Source of the DNA: Amaurobius ferox
Taxonomy: Eukaryota > Arthropoda > Arachnida > Araneae > Amaurobiidae
Direction: 5' to 3'
NCBI GenBank assembly: GCA_951213105.1
Contig: OX578145.1
Span: forward strand, 118,899,239-118,963,238
DNA: 64,000 bases
Under the pieces are notes generated by a model. It had not been told where the DNA came from. It searched no databases and saw nothing but the letters and a program-made list of their open reading frames with translations. This document shows positions 12,420 through 24,417 of the stretch, piece after piece. The position numbers and the translations under genes were made by a program. Position 1 is the stretch's first letter, and every line of letters starts with the position of its first letter.

Positions 12420-12575
12420 TGTATTTAGTATGTAGCAGTTTTACATATATAGTATGTAGCATTTTTGCCTACTTTATGTATGTAGTATGTAGCATTTTTA
12501 CATATATAGTATGTAGCATTTTTGTCTACTTTTGTGTATGTAGTATATAGCATTTTTGCCTACTTTGCGTATTGT
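12420..12575. repeat. Minisatellite, about 56-bp unit
   Basis: AGTATGTAGCATTTTTACAT and AGTATGTAGCATTTTTGCCT alternate, so the larger unit is about 56 bp (starts near 12428 and 12484) with a partial third copy. It lies 60 bp from the right end of the piggyBac-type MITE. Confidence 0.7.
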
Positions 12576-13239
12576 CAAAAATGACTCTGACGAAACCGGT
12601 TCGCGAAGCTACTAAATGTATACTACATCAGTACTCAGTACTCCTTGGCATAGTTTCATAGTATATCCGACGCATACTTTGTGTCACTCAGCGACCTGAC
12701 CTCTTAAAACTTCACACAGAACAATTTTTTTTTTTATTATTATTTTCACTTTGCCGAAGCTAATAAGAAATTCGAATATCTAACTCGATGGAAGTTCTAC
12801 TTTTAACAATGTGACTTCGCGAAAAATGGGCCGCCCATCTTCTCGTTGATCCAGCCCATTCAGGACCCTCATCTCAATGTCAAGGTTGAGCTGAGGTCTC
12901 CATTGGACTCACGATTTATTAAATTGAGGCTCACGCAGAAGTCGATTTGATCACGATCTGCAAATAATTCAATCTTTGGGAGAAAGGAAGAGGAGGTTAG
13001 TCTTTGGGGGGTGCGAGGTAGGGGGGGGGTGCTCTGTGCTGTGAGCATCACGCCAGAGATAATTGGGTTGTTGGTTTTTCGTAGTAGCCTGATGTGTTCA
13101 TTCTGGGAATGGATGGGTCTGTCCCGAAGTTTCAGTTCTTAAAAGGGTAACAGCCCATTCTGTTTTTCTTTATGTACACTACTCAGAGAAAAGTTTTGGT
13201 GGCCACTTTAAATGGTTCATGATTCAAAACTCTCTAAAT

Positions 13240-13576
13240 CATGGATTCTCAACCCTTGGGTCGCGACCCAAATTTTAAATCGCAATGAATGTTTTTTTCC
13301 CCCTTATTTTCTCTTTACCGCGAAACTATATAAGAAATTCGAATATCTAACTCGATGGAAGTGCTACTTTTAACGGTGCGACTTTTAACAAACGACCTAC
13401 TTTTAACATTCTACAATAATTCTACTTTTAACAAACGACCCAAATTTAAATCCCAATTATGTTATACCCAAATTTACATCGCAATGAATGTTCGCTAAAT
13501 GGGACTGGCAATGCTCAACAGCATACGGACTTAGGTTAGAAAAAGGAAGAATCGGAGAAAAGATTGAGAACCACTG
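13240..13576. mobile_element. Small hAT-type MITE
   Basis: The left end reads CATGGATTCTCAACCCTTGG and GTCGCGACCC; the right end reads GATTGAGAACCACTG. The ends are therefore inverted CAGTGGTTCTCAA-type termini, well known from hAT elements. The 8-bp flanks (CTCTAAAT, CCCTGAAC) agree at 5 of 8 positions, as expected of a decayed duplication. Inside, TACTTTTAACAAACGACC is repeated. The segment GAAATTCGAATATCTAACTC occurs both at about 13330 and just outside at about 12770. Confidence 0.6.
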
Positions 13577-13784
13577 CCCTGAACAGAATGGCCTTGAGTT
13601 CTGCTCCATCGCCAAGAAGTATTCACCAAGCCGATGTCTAGATGTGATTGATTACACTTCATCGACGGAAGTAACATGAAATTAAATAATAACAACATAA
13701 AATAAACAAACCATATTATATATATATAATTCAATTCAATTAAAATATTTAAAATATAAAAAGGAAAGATATAAATGAACAAGA

Positions 13785-14150
13785 AAGATCAATCATGCAT
13801 AAAGCATTGATTATGAAACACTTTCCAACTGAAATGCAATTTTATTTAAACACCTCTAAAATGCCATACATTCAGCACTCATATTTATTTTTAATTATCA
13901 CAGTACTACAATAATTTATTATACTTGGAAATTTAAAACTTCATAAAAAAAACCAATGCTATAAATCGTCTGCTTCTCTATATAAAATCAATGAATATTT
14001 CATTCATATCACTTATATTCCAGACTCCAGAGCTAAATAATTTGACGTGATAAAAATTCAGTAATTCTTATACAACTCATTTTACAATCGCTTGATTTGT
14101 TTACATTCTGTATGCTATAGAAATTAGGCTTCGTTGTAGGAATATTCAAA
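13785..14150 (-). repeat. Dispersed repeat, inverted partner of 23805-24185
   Basis: About 365 bp whose reverse complement aligns along its length with 23805-24185. Matching blocks include CAGTTGGAAAGTGTTTCATA, CAATGCTTTATGCATGA, and the TTTACATTCTG and CTTCGTTGTAG segments in reverse. Divergence is moderate with small indels. There is no open frame and no clear terminal repeat; family unknown. Confidence 0.75.
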
Positions 14151-14184
14151 GTTTAGGGATCAGTTAAAATTTTAAAAAAATCTG

Positions 14185-14245
14185 AACACATGACTTTCCT
14201 TATTTAATGCAATGAATTTACTTCTTTCACAGTTAAAAAATGATA
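14185..14245 (-). repeat. Family A terminal fragment
   Basis: AATCTGAACACATGACTTTCC then TATTTAATGCAATGAATTTAC and CTTCTTTCACAGTTAAAAAA is the reverse complement of the right terminus of family A. The rest of the element is absent. Confidence 0.7.
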
Positions 14246-14572
14246 AAAAGATCAAGTTGAACTAAACACTATGTAATACGATTGTATGATTGTACGTCGA
14301 GTGGAGACTAATACTTCATATATTTTATTATTTTCATTTTATATATGATTTGATTATTATTAAATTATTATCCATCTAAATTGAGTTAACCATCTATTTC
14401 GGCATGTTTTATATGTAATGAATGAAATTTCTGGATTTAAACTTACACAGTTTTCTCTACCAATTTTTTAAAATAATTACAATCATTTCATATATATGGA
14501 AGACATATGTATAAATAGTTATACTCAGATTAGTAGAACATATCTGAACCTTGAAGTTACAATTACTGATTC

Positions 14573-14830
14573 ACTAGGGCGCGTCCAATCGGGCGAGGAG
14601 ACCAATCTAGCTGATCTAGTCTTTACTCTGTTAGCACTCTAGAGTCGAGCGTCCTCTCCGGCTGGAGACCGTTCTAGCTGATGTTGAAATTATGCGACTA
14701 CATTACATATTCACTAGAGTCGAGCGTCCCGTTCGGTTGGAGACCAACCTAGTTGATGTTGGAGTTCGATGAACACCTCATTCACTAGGTCAGCGTCCAC
14801 TCGGATGGGAGACCAATCTAGATGTTGAGC
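14573..14830 (+). repeat. Four-unit degenerate tandem repeat (TCGG-TGGGAGACCAA-CTAG)
   Basis: Four units share CACTAG-AGTCGAGCGTCC, a C/TTCGG-TGG stretch, GAGACCAATCTAG and GATGTTG. AGACC occurs at 14599, 14666, 14741 and 14810, spacings of 67, 75 and 69 bp. The phrase CTCGGATGGGAGACC resembles the box C region of 5S rRNA, but the rest of a 5S gene is missing. Function unknown. Confidence 0.6.
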
Positions 14831-15087
14831 AATGGATGTTGCAGGCTTTTCGGTGTAAGAATGGATTTCTAAAGAATTTGGGGGGAATATTTTTGTTTAA
14901 AGCAATTGGCTCCATTGCACTTTCTTTACCCTACATATTATAATGTGTCGAAAAAAATTTTGAATGAAGTCAAAGATTCTAATTCATTTTTCCAATGGAT
15001 TTACAAGTTTCTTAACAATTTTCTTTAACTACGAAAATTGATGGGTTGTTAATTAGAAATTCTCGTGGTCTTTACATTAAAGCTATA

Positions 15088-16990
15088 CGGGGTGTCCCAA
15101 AAACATTGACATCGGCATTTATTCCTTAAATATTGATCTTCGACATATATAATAAATTACAAAGTTACGTAAAAAAAAGGTACATAATTTTATGAAATCG
15201 ATTAAAATTTTCAAGGGAATTAAATTTTAAGAAATACAAAATTTAAATTTTTAAACGGCCCCTGTACAAAAACATTTCTAATGAGTAAAATGTGCCCCCA
15301 TACACTAATAAGGTGATGTACAAAATTTCAGCATTTTACCATAAAAAGTCCCAGAGATATGAAAAGACAAAAATGCTGACTTAAACCACTTTTCGATGCA
15401 TCGACATGGGTTCTCAGAGGTGAAAAATCATGTCGGCAGATCGCGTTTCAGGGGTCATACACAAATTACGAAAGAAAACAATGATTACATAAATAAATAA
15501 TAATTTTGCTATTTATTGGTACAAAAGTATCTACACTGTGTAGAAATAATAACTTTACACAAAGATTACAAAGCTTGTTCAAAATGTTTTCCATCCATGC
15601 TAATACAGATCTGCATTCGCCTAATAACACTTCTGTGCACTCAATCAAGTTCTTGTTCGGTGATGTCACGACAACCATCTTGAATGCGTTGTTGCAACTC
15701 TGCTTTATTTAAGGGAGATGCGGAGGTGACAGATAAACAGTTATGCGTAAACAACCCCACAAATAAAAATCCATAGGCGTTAAATCAGGCGATCTAGGGA
15801 GAAATTCGACTGGCCTATACAAGCCAATCCACTTGTCTGGAAACTCGTTATTTAACTAGTGTTTCACAAATGTAGTATGGTGAGCTGGAGATCCGTCCTA
15901 TTGAAACCATACATGTGGAAGTACTGTTAGGGGCAGTTCATCCATAAAATCAGGAATAACCGCATTCAGAATCTCATTAACATATCTGTCACCCGTCAAC
16001 GTACCATCATACAGCATGGGTCCAAGCAAACGGTTTCTGAAAGTACTACACCATATATATATTCACAGAAAATTGCTTCTGATGATGAATATCACGTACC
16101 ACGAATGGATTTGTGTCAGACCAGAAGTGCGCATTTTGAGGATTTATGCATCCATCTTGTTTAAAACAACATTCGTCAATCCAAATTACGTTTTTCAGGA
16201 AAGAGGGGTTTGCATCTTCCTGATTTAGAGCGTCACCTCCGAAAGTAGAAGCCGACTCATTAACTTGTGACGTATCGGCTGTAGGCCCACTGCGAGTTTC
16301 TCTCCCTAACAGATCTCGATAGGTGGTTCTATTTGCTTGCCTTTCGTTTCTCCGTTCTATGTAAAGGAATAATTACATATTTTTTAGTAAAGTAATAGTA
16401 TTAATTAAATTTATAAGTTCAAAACTTTCAGTACTTATATATCGTGAAACAAATTAATTTAAACGCAAGAAAATGCCGATAAGTTAGATAAAATTGGGTG
16501 ATTTTAAAAATTAATATTGTTTTTCCTTTGTCTTTTTTTTTTAAATATCTTACGTACGAAGTTTTTTTTAAATATCATACAACTCATACGTATCGAAGTG
16601 AAGGGGGGGAAAGTAGATCGGCCTCTTCTTTTGGAGGTGACGTTTAGAGCCCAATTGCAAAAATCTAGACGACGTTGATAATCTGTTAGCTCCTGTCCTT
16701 GCACACCATGAATGTTAAACCGATGCCATTTATTCCGTCTCAGTATTCTCCACACTGTTGCACGTGGTACGTTCATTTCTGAAGCAGCGGTACGAACACT
16801 ATTGATTACGAACATCAATTGATTTATTTTTCTCCTTCCACTAGCCAGTAGACAGTTCCAATGGTGTCTATAGTTAAATACTATCGCCATTGTCAGAAAC
16901 TGGCTATTCTATCGGTTTTAATTCAAATTGTATGGCTGTCCTGATGAGAATGCAATTTCGAACTAACCGCCATTTTTGTGTAGTTTCAAT
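15088..16990 (-). mobile_element. Fossil Tc1/mariner-superfamily element
   Basis: On the minus strand, a helix-turn-helix region (VPRATVWRILRR) at about 16890-16600 is followed by three acidic-motif regions in order: IWIDECCFKQDG near 16190, a GSPAHHTTFVKH region near 15890, and SPDLTPMDFYLWG near 15790. A C-terminal MDGKHFEQAL lies near 15590. The order and motifs are those of an IS630/Tc1/mariner DDE transposase. Several stops and frame slips make it a pseudogene. The lower end, GGGGTGTCCCAAAAACATTG, is a typical terminus; the matching upper end was not found, so that boundary is approximate. Confidence 0.75.
15560..16890 (-). pseudogene. Broken DDE transposase (in fossil element)
   Basis: The longest intact piece is the N-terminal 128 codons at 16504-16890, carrying the DNA-binding part and the motif GVQGQELTDYQRRLDFCNWA. 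After it an A/T-rich stretch with no similarity (about 16390-16560) separates the DNA-binding part from the catalytic part, then at least four stop codons occur. It cannot encode an active enzyme. Confidence 0.7.
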
Positions 16991-17274
16991 TGATTGTTCT
17001 CTATGTCTTAATCTTTTATCTTGAGCTAATTATTATTGCCTTTTCTCATTTTTGCCGTGTTTTATTTTTATTTTTATTTATATTTATATTTATATACTTT
17101 TACTTGTGAATTTTGTATCCTAATATTCTACTCATCCCCCTTTACCATTGTAGTGATATGTTACCTTCTATCTTTATTCTTGGTCTATAGTTACTCATTT
17201 GTAACAGATATGCTAGTGATGGGTTTTTTTGTACATACAGTAGTTTATGCGTAATTTTCAATTAAAATCTTTCA

Positions 17275-17390
<116 letters not shown>

Positions 17391-17463
17391 ATTTTCATGA
17401 TAAGAACTTGAATGATTCGAAATTTAAAATTTTCATAACATTATTCCTCTCTTTGATATTTTT

Positions 17464-18393
17464 ACTTTCCTTATATACATAATGTATAAGGAAAGTATTG
17501 TGACGGGATCGAAAATTCGAATTCGAGTTTTCGACGGGAGAGCACGTTTCAAGCATCCCTGATCACGAATCAAACATTTTTGAAGTGATGTCTCTGTGTG
17601 TGTGTGAAAGTGTGTGTGTGTGTGAGTCTGTGGAGACGATAACTGACGAACGAATGGACAGATTCGAACGAATTTGTTACAAAAATCACAATCCGTAAAC
17701 ACTGGAAGCTTATTGTTTTTATACGCGATCGAATGTTCAGAATCCCCCTAAATTTTCGAGGGAAATTTTGAAAAAATCGTCAAAAAATCAAAACCTCTAA
17801 TAAAGTTGTGCAAATAGATATTTCTTATGTATTTTTTTTATTAGAAAACGATTGATATAAATTTTAAAACGCTAACATGAACCGTTCTCGAGATATTGCA
17901 CATTTTTCAAAAAAATTATCAAAAAGTCATATAAAATAAAAAAAAATATTTCCTATTGAGAAACATGTTCACTTTTCATATGTAATACCATGCGATAAAT
18001 TTGGTGACATCATTTTCGTGGAACTAGCTCGTTCCATTCATGAAAAAAGATACTTTGAATAATACTTTTGCATTTGAATGCCAATAGTCATTTATCTGCT
18101 GTAAGAATAACTTATTTCTCCGCCCATAACGCTTGGCGATGTTTTGGCGACGAATTTGGCGGAATGTCGCCAACTTGGTGGCATTTTTAATTGTTGCCAA
18201 ATTAACAAAAATCTCGCCAAATGGATAAAAATGGCGCCAAATCAATGAAAATGACGGCTAATTAAAGGAAATTCAATATCTTGGAAAGAATATAAGTATC
18301 TACTATAATAACTAGAATAACATTTTTTTAACTGTAAAAGTAATAAATTCATTGCATTATATAAGGAAAGTCATGTGTTGTGCACATCAGATT
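17464..18393 (+). repeat. Repeat family A, copy A5
   Basis: Complete copy: opening palindrome from 17464, short TG tract (17598-17623), conserved GACGATAACTGACGAACGAA phrase, unique body, and the terminus ATAAGGAAAGTCATGTGTTG with CACATCAGAT at about 18391. About 930 bp, without an open frame. Confidence 0.8.
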
Positions 18394-19119
18394 TTAAATT
18401 TGTTAAATCATGTGTTTTATTTTGGCAAAGATTTTTCAAACTTACATACTACTTTTAACCGATCATTTAAAACAGGTTAAAAATGCTACAGGTATATCTT
18501 CCAATATCATTTTAGCATATTATCATTGATTTAATAGAATTTTTTGAAGAACAAAGTCTAGTAAATGATATTTCACATATTGTAAATCACCGAGAAAATG
18601 CCGGGCATATCTATTAGTAGGGGATGTAAATGTACTAGAAGGTCGAGTGGAGCCAGCCTCGTACTCCAGAAACATTTCTAATCTTCCCAAAGAATCGCGA
18701 TATAGATTTTATTGAATCACATCGAGTGATAACGCGATGTCTTTGAGTTTCTCTTCCTTCGTGCCCAACCAAGTGTAAAATTGGTAGTTTTAATAGTTTT
18801 TTGACTCGCATTGTGCGATTCCGTGCTTTTCAACAATAAACGCAGTACAAGGCATGTCGCACAGTAGTAATCGATGCAAGATTCCTCCCTCGAAAACTCT
18901 TTATTGTTCTTTGATACAAAGAAATGACGGGCTTATGTGTCCTGTTTTTGCATATCTCTCGAAATTGCTACACTTATTCTTCTCAACATTTCTTCACGTG
19001 TTCTTCCAACTGGCATCGTTTCTGCGTTGTTTCCAAAGAATTTAGAACCAAAGGGAATCACAAAAATGGCTTCTATTAGTTTTTCTGCAATTTAATTTCT
19101 CATACTGTTATATAAAAAA
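18394..19119. other. Non-coding interval, possible small LTR remnant
   Basis: No gene is visible. The stretch from about 18625 (TGTAAATGTACTAGAAGG) to about 18860 has an AATAAA at 18833 and looks like a short retroviral-type LTR, but I could not find a matching target duplication, so it is not called. Confidence 0.35.
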
Positions 19120-19867
19120 TCTGATGTGGGCAGGCAGCACATGACTTTCCCTGCAGACTTATATTAACGTTCTCTTTATTTTAATTCAATTTATTTCACT
19201 TTTAATTCAATTTTCGTTCTCATTCTGTAACCGGACTTATTTTCAATGGTGGCGTTGAGAAAATACGGAAAACTAAAATATCTCAAGAACGGCTAGTCCT
19301 AGTGTAATGGGGTTGGTCTTATTATTTTCGTCGTTAAAAATTGACGTATTAAACGAGCATTTAATGGATATATTTGAGTATACCTAGTTCTTTAGTTTAG
19401 ATTTTGACGAATTTTGCGGACCATTTTGCAAAAAAAGGCAGGTTATTTTTTTCCGAATCGTACCATAATCTAATCAGCACCAGGGTCACCCACAAATGAC
19501 TCATCTACCGAATTTTGTGAAATTCAGTCCAGTAGTTTTTCAGTTAGAGTGGATACAAGCTTTTGCGGGCCATTTCGCAAAAAAAGGCGGGTTCTTTTAT
19601 TCCAAATCATACCCAAAACTAATCAGCACCAGACTCGCTCACAAGTGACTTACCTACCAAATTTTGTGAAATTCGGTCCATTTGTTTTTTAGATAAAGTG
19701 GATACAAAATCTGCACAGACAGACAGACACACATACAGACGTCACGCTAAAAATGGTTTTTTCGTATTCTAGAGGTCTTGAAACGTGTAAAACCGTCGAA
19801 CAGAGTTGCGATTTTCGACATGATTCCAATACTTTCCCTATACATTACCATGTATTGCAGGTAAAGT
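19120..19867 (-). repeat. Repeat family B, copy B1
   Basis: Reverse orientation. It starts TCTGATGTGGGCAGGCAGCA and CATGACTTTCCCTGCAG, and ends in a hairpin, ACTTTCCCTATACATTACC facing ATGTATTGCAGGTAAAGT. The subterminal ACTTTCCCTGCA pairs with the closing hairpin arm. An internal unit (TGGATACAAGCTTTTGCGGG onward, about 150 bp) is present twice. A short ACAGACAGACACAC tract lies near the hairpin end. Body sequence differs from family A but the terminal layout is the same. Confidence 0.75.
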
Positions 19868-19872
19868 AAAAA

Positions 19873-20624
19873 TCTGATGTGGGCAGCACATGACTTTCCC
19901 TGCAGACTTATATCCACGTTCTCTTTATTTTAATTAAATTTATTTCACTTGTAATTCAATTTTCGTTCTCATTCGGTAACCGGACTTATTTTCAAAGGTG
20001 GCGTAGAGGAAATACGAAAAACTAAAATATCTCGAGAACGATTGGTCCTAATGTAATGGGGTTGGTCTTATTCTTTTCTTCGCTAAAAATTACGTATTAA
20101 ACAAGCATTTAATGGATATATTTGAGCATACGTAGTTATTTAGTTTAGATTTGGACGATTTTTGCGGGCCAATTTGCAAAAAATGCAGGTTATTTTTTTC
20201 CGAATCATACCAAAATCTAATCAGCACCAGAGTGACCCACAAATGACTCATCTACCGAATTTTGTGAAATTCGGTCCATTAGTTTTTCAGCTACAGTGGA
20301 TACAAGCTTTTGCGGGCCATTTCACAAAAAAGGCGGGTTCTTTTATTTCGAATCGTACCCAAAACTAATCAGCACCAGCCCCGGCCACAAGTGACTTACC
20401 TTCAAAATTTTGTGAAATTCGGACCATTAGTTTTTTAGTTAGAGTGGATACAAAATCTGCACAGACAGACACACAAACAGACAGACAGACACACACACAG
20501 ACGTCACGCTAAAAATGGTTTTTTCGTATTCTAGAAACGTGTAGATCCGTCGAAAACTCGAGTTGCGATTTTCGGCATGATTCCAATACTTTCCCTATAC
20601 ATTACCATGTATTGCAGGGAAAGT
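19873..20624 (-). repeat. Repeat family B, copy B2, head-to-tail with B1
   Basis: Second copy, similar in length to B1 and highly similar. It begins five A residues after the B1 hairpin (AAAAA then TCTGATGTGGGCAGCACATG). It ends in ACTTTCCCTATACATTACC and the arm TGCAGGGAAAGT at 20624. B1 and B2 form a tandem dimer. Confidence 0.8.
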
Positions 20625-20678
20625 AAAAAGGTGTAGCCAGAATTTCAGAAAGGGTTAATAGAGTCGAATGGGAGTTTA

Positions 20679-20966
20679 ATTAGGGTGGGACAGCCTAGTG
20701 GTTATCGCGCGAGGATTTCACTCGGACGACCCGAGCTCGATTCCCGGTTCTGCCGAAACTGCCCCCGCGTTTACGCAGAGTACGGGCCCGTTAATTATAT
20801 GGGTAAGTAATCCCTTCCGAGAGGTTGGTGGTAGTGGAAAGAGGGTACGGTCCCTGTGGATGCCGCTCCCACTGGGTTCCGGTCCAAATTGGGTGACACT
20901 TCCCGGCCGTCAATACACATACCTTACACCTTCAGGTAGGTCGGACGGTCTAGGTCGAAGAAGAAA
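20679..20966 (+). mobile_element. tRNA-derived SINE, copy 1 (full length)
   Basis: The head carries an A box (TAGTGGTTATC at 20697) and a B box (GAGCTCGATTCCC near 20733) with spacing typical of a tRNA; the text around them resembles a tRNA-Glu type. A non-tRNA body, a tail hairpin (CCCGGCCGTC facing GGACGGTCTAGG) and a GAAGAAGAA end follow. It is flanked by a perfect 12-bp target duplication AATGGGAGTTTA (20667-20678 and 20967-20978), which proves insertion as a unit. Transcription would be by RNA polymerase III. The 135-codon frame across it is fortuitous. Confidence 0.88.
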
Positions 20967-20978
20967 AATGGGAGTTTA

Positions 20979-22179
20979 CAGTACTCGATATTGCTTAGTC
21001 AAAGGGGCCAATGGAGAGCGAATGGGGATTATGATCCCTAAATTCCCTGGCTACGACACTTTTATATATATGATAATTGTCAGTTTTCTGTCCGTTGCGC
21101 TTTAAAAAATAATAATAAATAAGATAGTTATTTTTTCTTTTGTGGTACTTGCTTAGAATATTATTTTTCTTTTGTAATATGTATTTAGAATACAATCTGC
21201 TCTACATATTTTTGAACAAAAATTTATTTTTCAATAATATTGAATGTAGTTTTGACGTCATAAAAATGCAAATGTGTCATTTCTGTCACCCCCCCCCCCC
21301 CCTCCAGTGATGAGTTGAGTTTACATCTCCCAATTACATCCGTAAAATACACAAATATTGAAAATAAATGGATGAAGCTTAAGAAATTACAATTTTAATT
21401 TGCAATTACAATTTTAATTTGCAAAACACCCATTTTTATAAAACTTTTAACGATATTATTTTGAAAAGTTGCTAACATGTGTTTGTCCCAAAGAAATGGT
21501 CATATTACTGTGTTGTCCGAAAAATTGTCTTTTTCATCCATCAGATGACGATAGCAGTGATTTTAAGTCAATTGAAGAGTTTTGTTCCACATGTGTTTGA
21601 AGCTATGAAACTTTGCTGTTAACAGTTAAGAGAAAAACACAATTTTGTAACTAATTTTTGATGAGTATATTTATCACCCGTCGTTCCTGACACGCATTTT
21701 GTTATTATTATTATGAATGAAAAGTTAAACATACAGTGTCTCCTGTTGGTGTATAATAGCGAGTTATGCATAATGCATACTCTGTCTCTCAATGTTGGTC
21801 CCGATTTCCGTGCAGAACAAAACAAACCCATATATCATTGCTGTCACTGTCATTTCTGATACAGAGACATAATAAATATGCTGCATTAAAACTCTATCAA
21901 TCGTGTTAAATAGCTACGACATCCATTAAAATATTAGAAGATAGTTCTAAAAACTTACTCTAAGCAAAAGTTTCTAGAGACTAAAATTAAAAATATATAT
22001 ATATATATATATATGTTTTTGAAACTTGACAATTATCAGATATTCAGACATATAGGATTCCCACAAATTCGAATAAAAATGATGGTAGCGCCCCTTGCGC
22101 AGAATTTAAAAGGTTAGGATAACGAGCTCGGCAACAAAGCGAGATAGACGAAATAAAATTACAAAATTGTACAGCATTG
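20979..22179. other. Non-coding interval
   Basis: AT-rich, with a C run at 21290-21302 and a short TA run near 21990. No gene or recurring repeat was recognised. Confidence 0.55.
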
Positions 22180-22520
22180 TCTGATTTATTATTACCCAGA
22201 CCGTCCAGCTCACTCAAAGGGTGTAAAGCAGTTACAACGGACGACCGGGAAAAACACAGAAATAACAATACACCTAGACCTACACAGACATACATAGACA
22301 ATAAGGAAAACAAGAGCATCGTAAATAAGCACAAATACACACTAATGCAGCATACAGTTGTTTCAGGGACTCGTTGTTTCTCTCATCATCCGCATTATTG
22401 TGTTATTTATGCTTATTTACGTTGCTTTTGTTGTCCTTATCCTTTGCACAGACAATATACATAGGCATAAAGTTTCACACGTACATCAAAATAAAATTTG
22501 GGAAGATAGTCAAAATAGTG
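22180..22520 (-). repeat. LINE-like 3' end with shared tail hairpin, copy 2
   Basis: Minus strand: a T-rich region with CCTATGTATATTGTCTGTG, a second TATTGTCTATGTATGTCTGT, then CCCGGTCGTCCGTTG, GCTTTACACCCTTTGAGTGA, GCTGGACGGTCTGGG and an AATAATAAATC tail. It matches the 8.55-kb copy in both the T-rich part and the hairpin. Inside, 22300-22348 and 22392-22441 are inverted copies of each other. Confidence 0.6.
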
Positions 22521-23079
22521 TAGTGAATGAACGGGAAATAAACTTTGTCTAATTTGTCGGAATCGACACCAGGAACGAGCGAAACGCGTGTACGGAAGGC
22601 AGTATATGCCAGTCATACGTAATAGGTTGCTAGAGGTGCAGCCACTCCCCAATGCCAATAAACGTGGTCGAGCGATTTCTGAGCGTACGCAAATTATTCC
22701 AGTGTATCCATCTGTGAGATAATAGGCAGACTTCTACACTAGATTCTTGTGCTTTTTTTTTTAGCATTCTTAAATAGGTCAGCCATTCGCCAATAACCCT
22801 ATTGTGTCAAATAAATGCCTTATGTAACAGTTTTAATCGTGGTTATTATTCATTAGATAACGTTATGCAACTTTATACATTGGCATTTTTCGTCTATCCT
22901 TCTTTATTGCCGAGTTCGATTTTCTAACTTTCTAAATTATCCTTTAGGGGTGCTGTAATCCTCTTTATTGAATAGGACAGGATCACTTTTCTATAGATAG
23001 ACTTAACATGTACACGCATTTACCTTTCTTTAAAGTTATTATTTAGGGAACTTAAGGATTTTCCTAGGAACTCTGGATA

Positions 23080-23480
23080 AAAAAGTATTGTTTATATATT
23101 CCATTTTTTAATTCGAAATTTTGACAGAAGAGCGCTTTTTGAGACCACTTGAACATATTGTAAAAAAGAAGAAAAAACATATCGATAAAATGTGTGTGGT
23201 AAAAATATCTGTGGGTTTTTGACACTTTCCAACATAGTTGAAAAGCGTTTATGACTTTGTTCATTCTGTCTGTCTGTCTGTTCGTTCGCACGATAACTGT
23301 CGTAAAAATGGCTTTATCAAAACGAAATTTTAGTATGTTGTTGAGACGGTCTGTGGAACATATGGGAATGTAAATGAATAATATCACTCAACTAGTTTTG
23401 GATTGAACCCGGGTTGAAAAAGTGAAATACATTGAACCCTATGGGACCTAATTTTTCAAAAAATTTTTAAGCAAAGTTAA
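23080..23480. repeat. Diverged relative of hairpin repeats
   Basis: Carries a (TCTG)n tract at about 23266, then ACGATAACTGTCGTAAAAAT and CGAAATTTTAGTATG. This is the same order (microsatellite, GACGATAACT, C-G-A-A-A-T-T-T-x-G-T) as in family A, but the hairpin terminus was not found. An old member or cousin. Confidence 0.35.
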
Positions 23481-23804
23481 AATTCACAAATTGCTTCGAA
23501 AATAAAATATATAAAAAAAATTTCAGCAAAATATGTTCGGTAGTTTTTTAAATAAAAATTAAAATAATGACACCCATATTAAATGAAGAGATCATGTGAC
23601 CCACTTCAAAATAAAATATGGCATCCATCTTTTTTTCCTAATGTAAAAATCGTGATATTTAAAGTTCTTTTAAATTTATATTTAGTGTTGCATCCGCCCT
23701 AAAACCGTTTTATTTTTGCGTATTTTCTGTACATCTATATTCTGTGGCAACGCAATTACAATATTTTTGAGTTTAAATGATCACTAATCTTTGATTATTT
23801 CTAC

Positions 23805-24185
23805 AACGAAGTCTAATTTTAATGGATGCAGAATGTAAACAAGTGATTGTAGGATGAGTTGTATAAGAATTGCTGATTTTCTTTTTCACGCAAAATTATT
23901 TAGCTGTGGAATCTAGAATAAAAGTGATATGAATGAAATATTCATTGCTTTTACATAGAGAGCCAGACGACTTATATTTCAATGACGTCATTTGAATAAA
24001 GTTCATTTTTTTTCGATGAAGTTTTAAGTTTTCAAATATAATAAATTATTGTAGTACTGGGATAATTTAAAATATATCACCGCTGAATCTATTGCATTTT
24101 AGATATGTTTAAATAAATTTGCATCTCAGTTGGAAAGTGTTTCATATTCAATGCTTTATGCATGAGTGATCTTTCTTGTTATTTA
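23805..24185 (+). repeat. Dispersed repeat, inverted partner of 13785-14150
   Basis: Reverse-complement partner of the 13.8-kb copy, ending in CATGAGTGATCTTTCTTG. It lies 230 bp upstream of the first tensin exon seen here, so it could be intronic or upstream of an alternative first exon. Family unknown. Confidence 0.75.
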
Positions 24186-24417
24186 TAATTTTATTCATTT
24201 TTTCTTTATTTTCCCCCCTTACCGTTCTGTTGATAATTTTGCTATTTAAATGCTATATATCTTAAAACATTTTCTCTGAAAATTAAATAACCTTTTACAT
24301 ATTTATTTTATAAATGTTTTAAAATAATTCCTTGTATATTTCATTATAAATATTTCTCTTTAAAATATTCATAATCCTTTCATAAATATCCTTAAACGTT
24401 TATATTTCTCTTTTCAG

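Noticed and set aside
14573..14830. 5S rRNA genes
   Set aside because: Only a short box-C-like phrase matches; the unit is shorter than 5S and lacks its other arms.
20697..20760. Functional tRNA gene
   Set aside because: A and B boxes are present, but they are followed by a SINE body, a tail hairpin and a 12-bp target duplication, and the acceptor stem does not close.
20698..21105. 135-codon protein
   Set aside because: The frame covers the SINE and its flank; the insertion boundaries cut through it.
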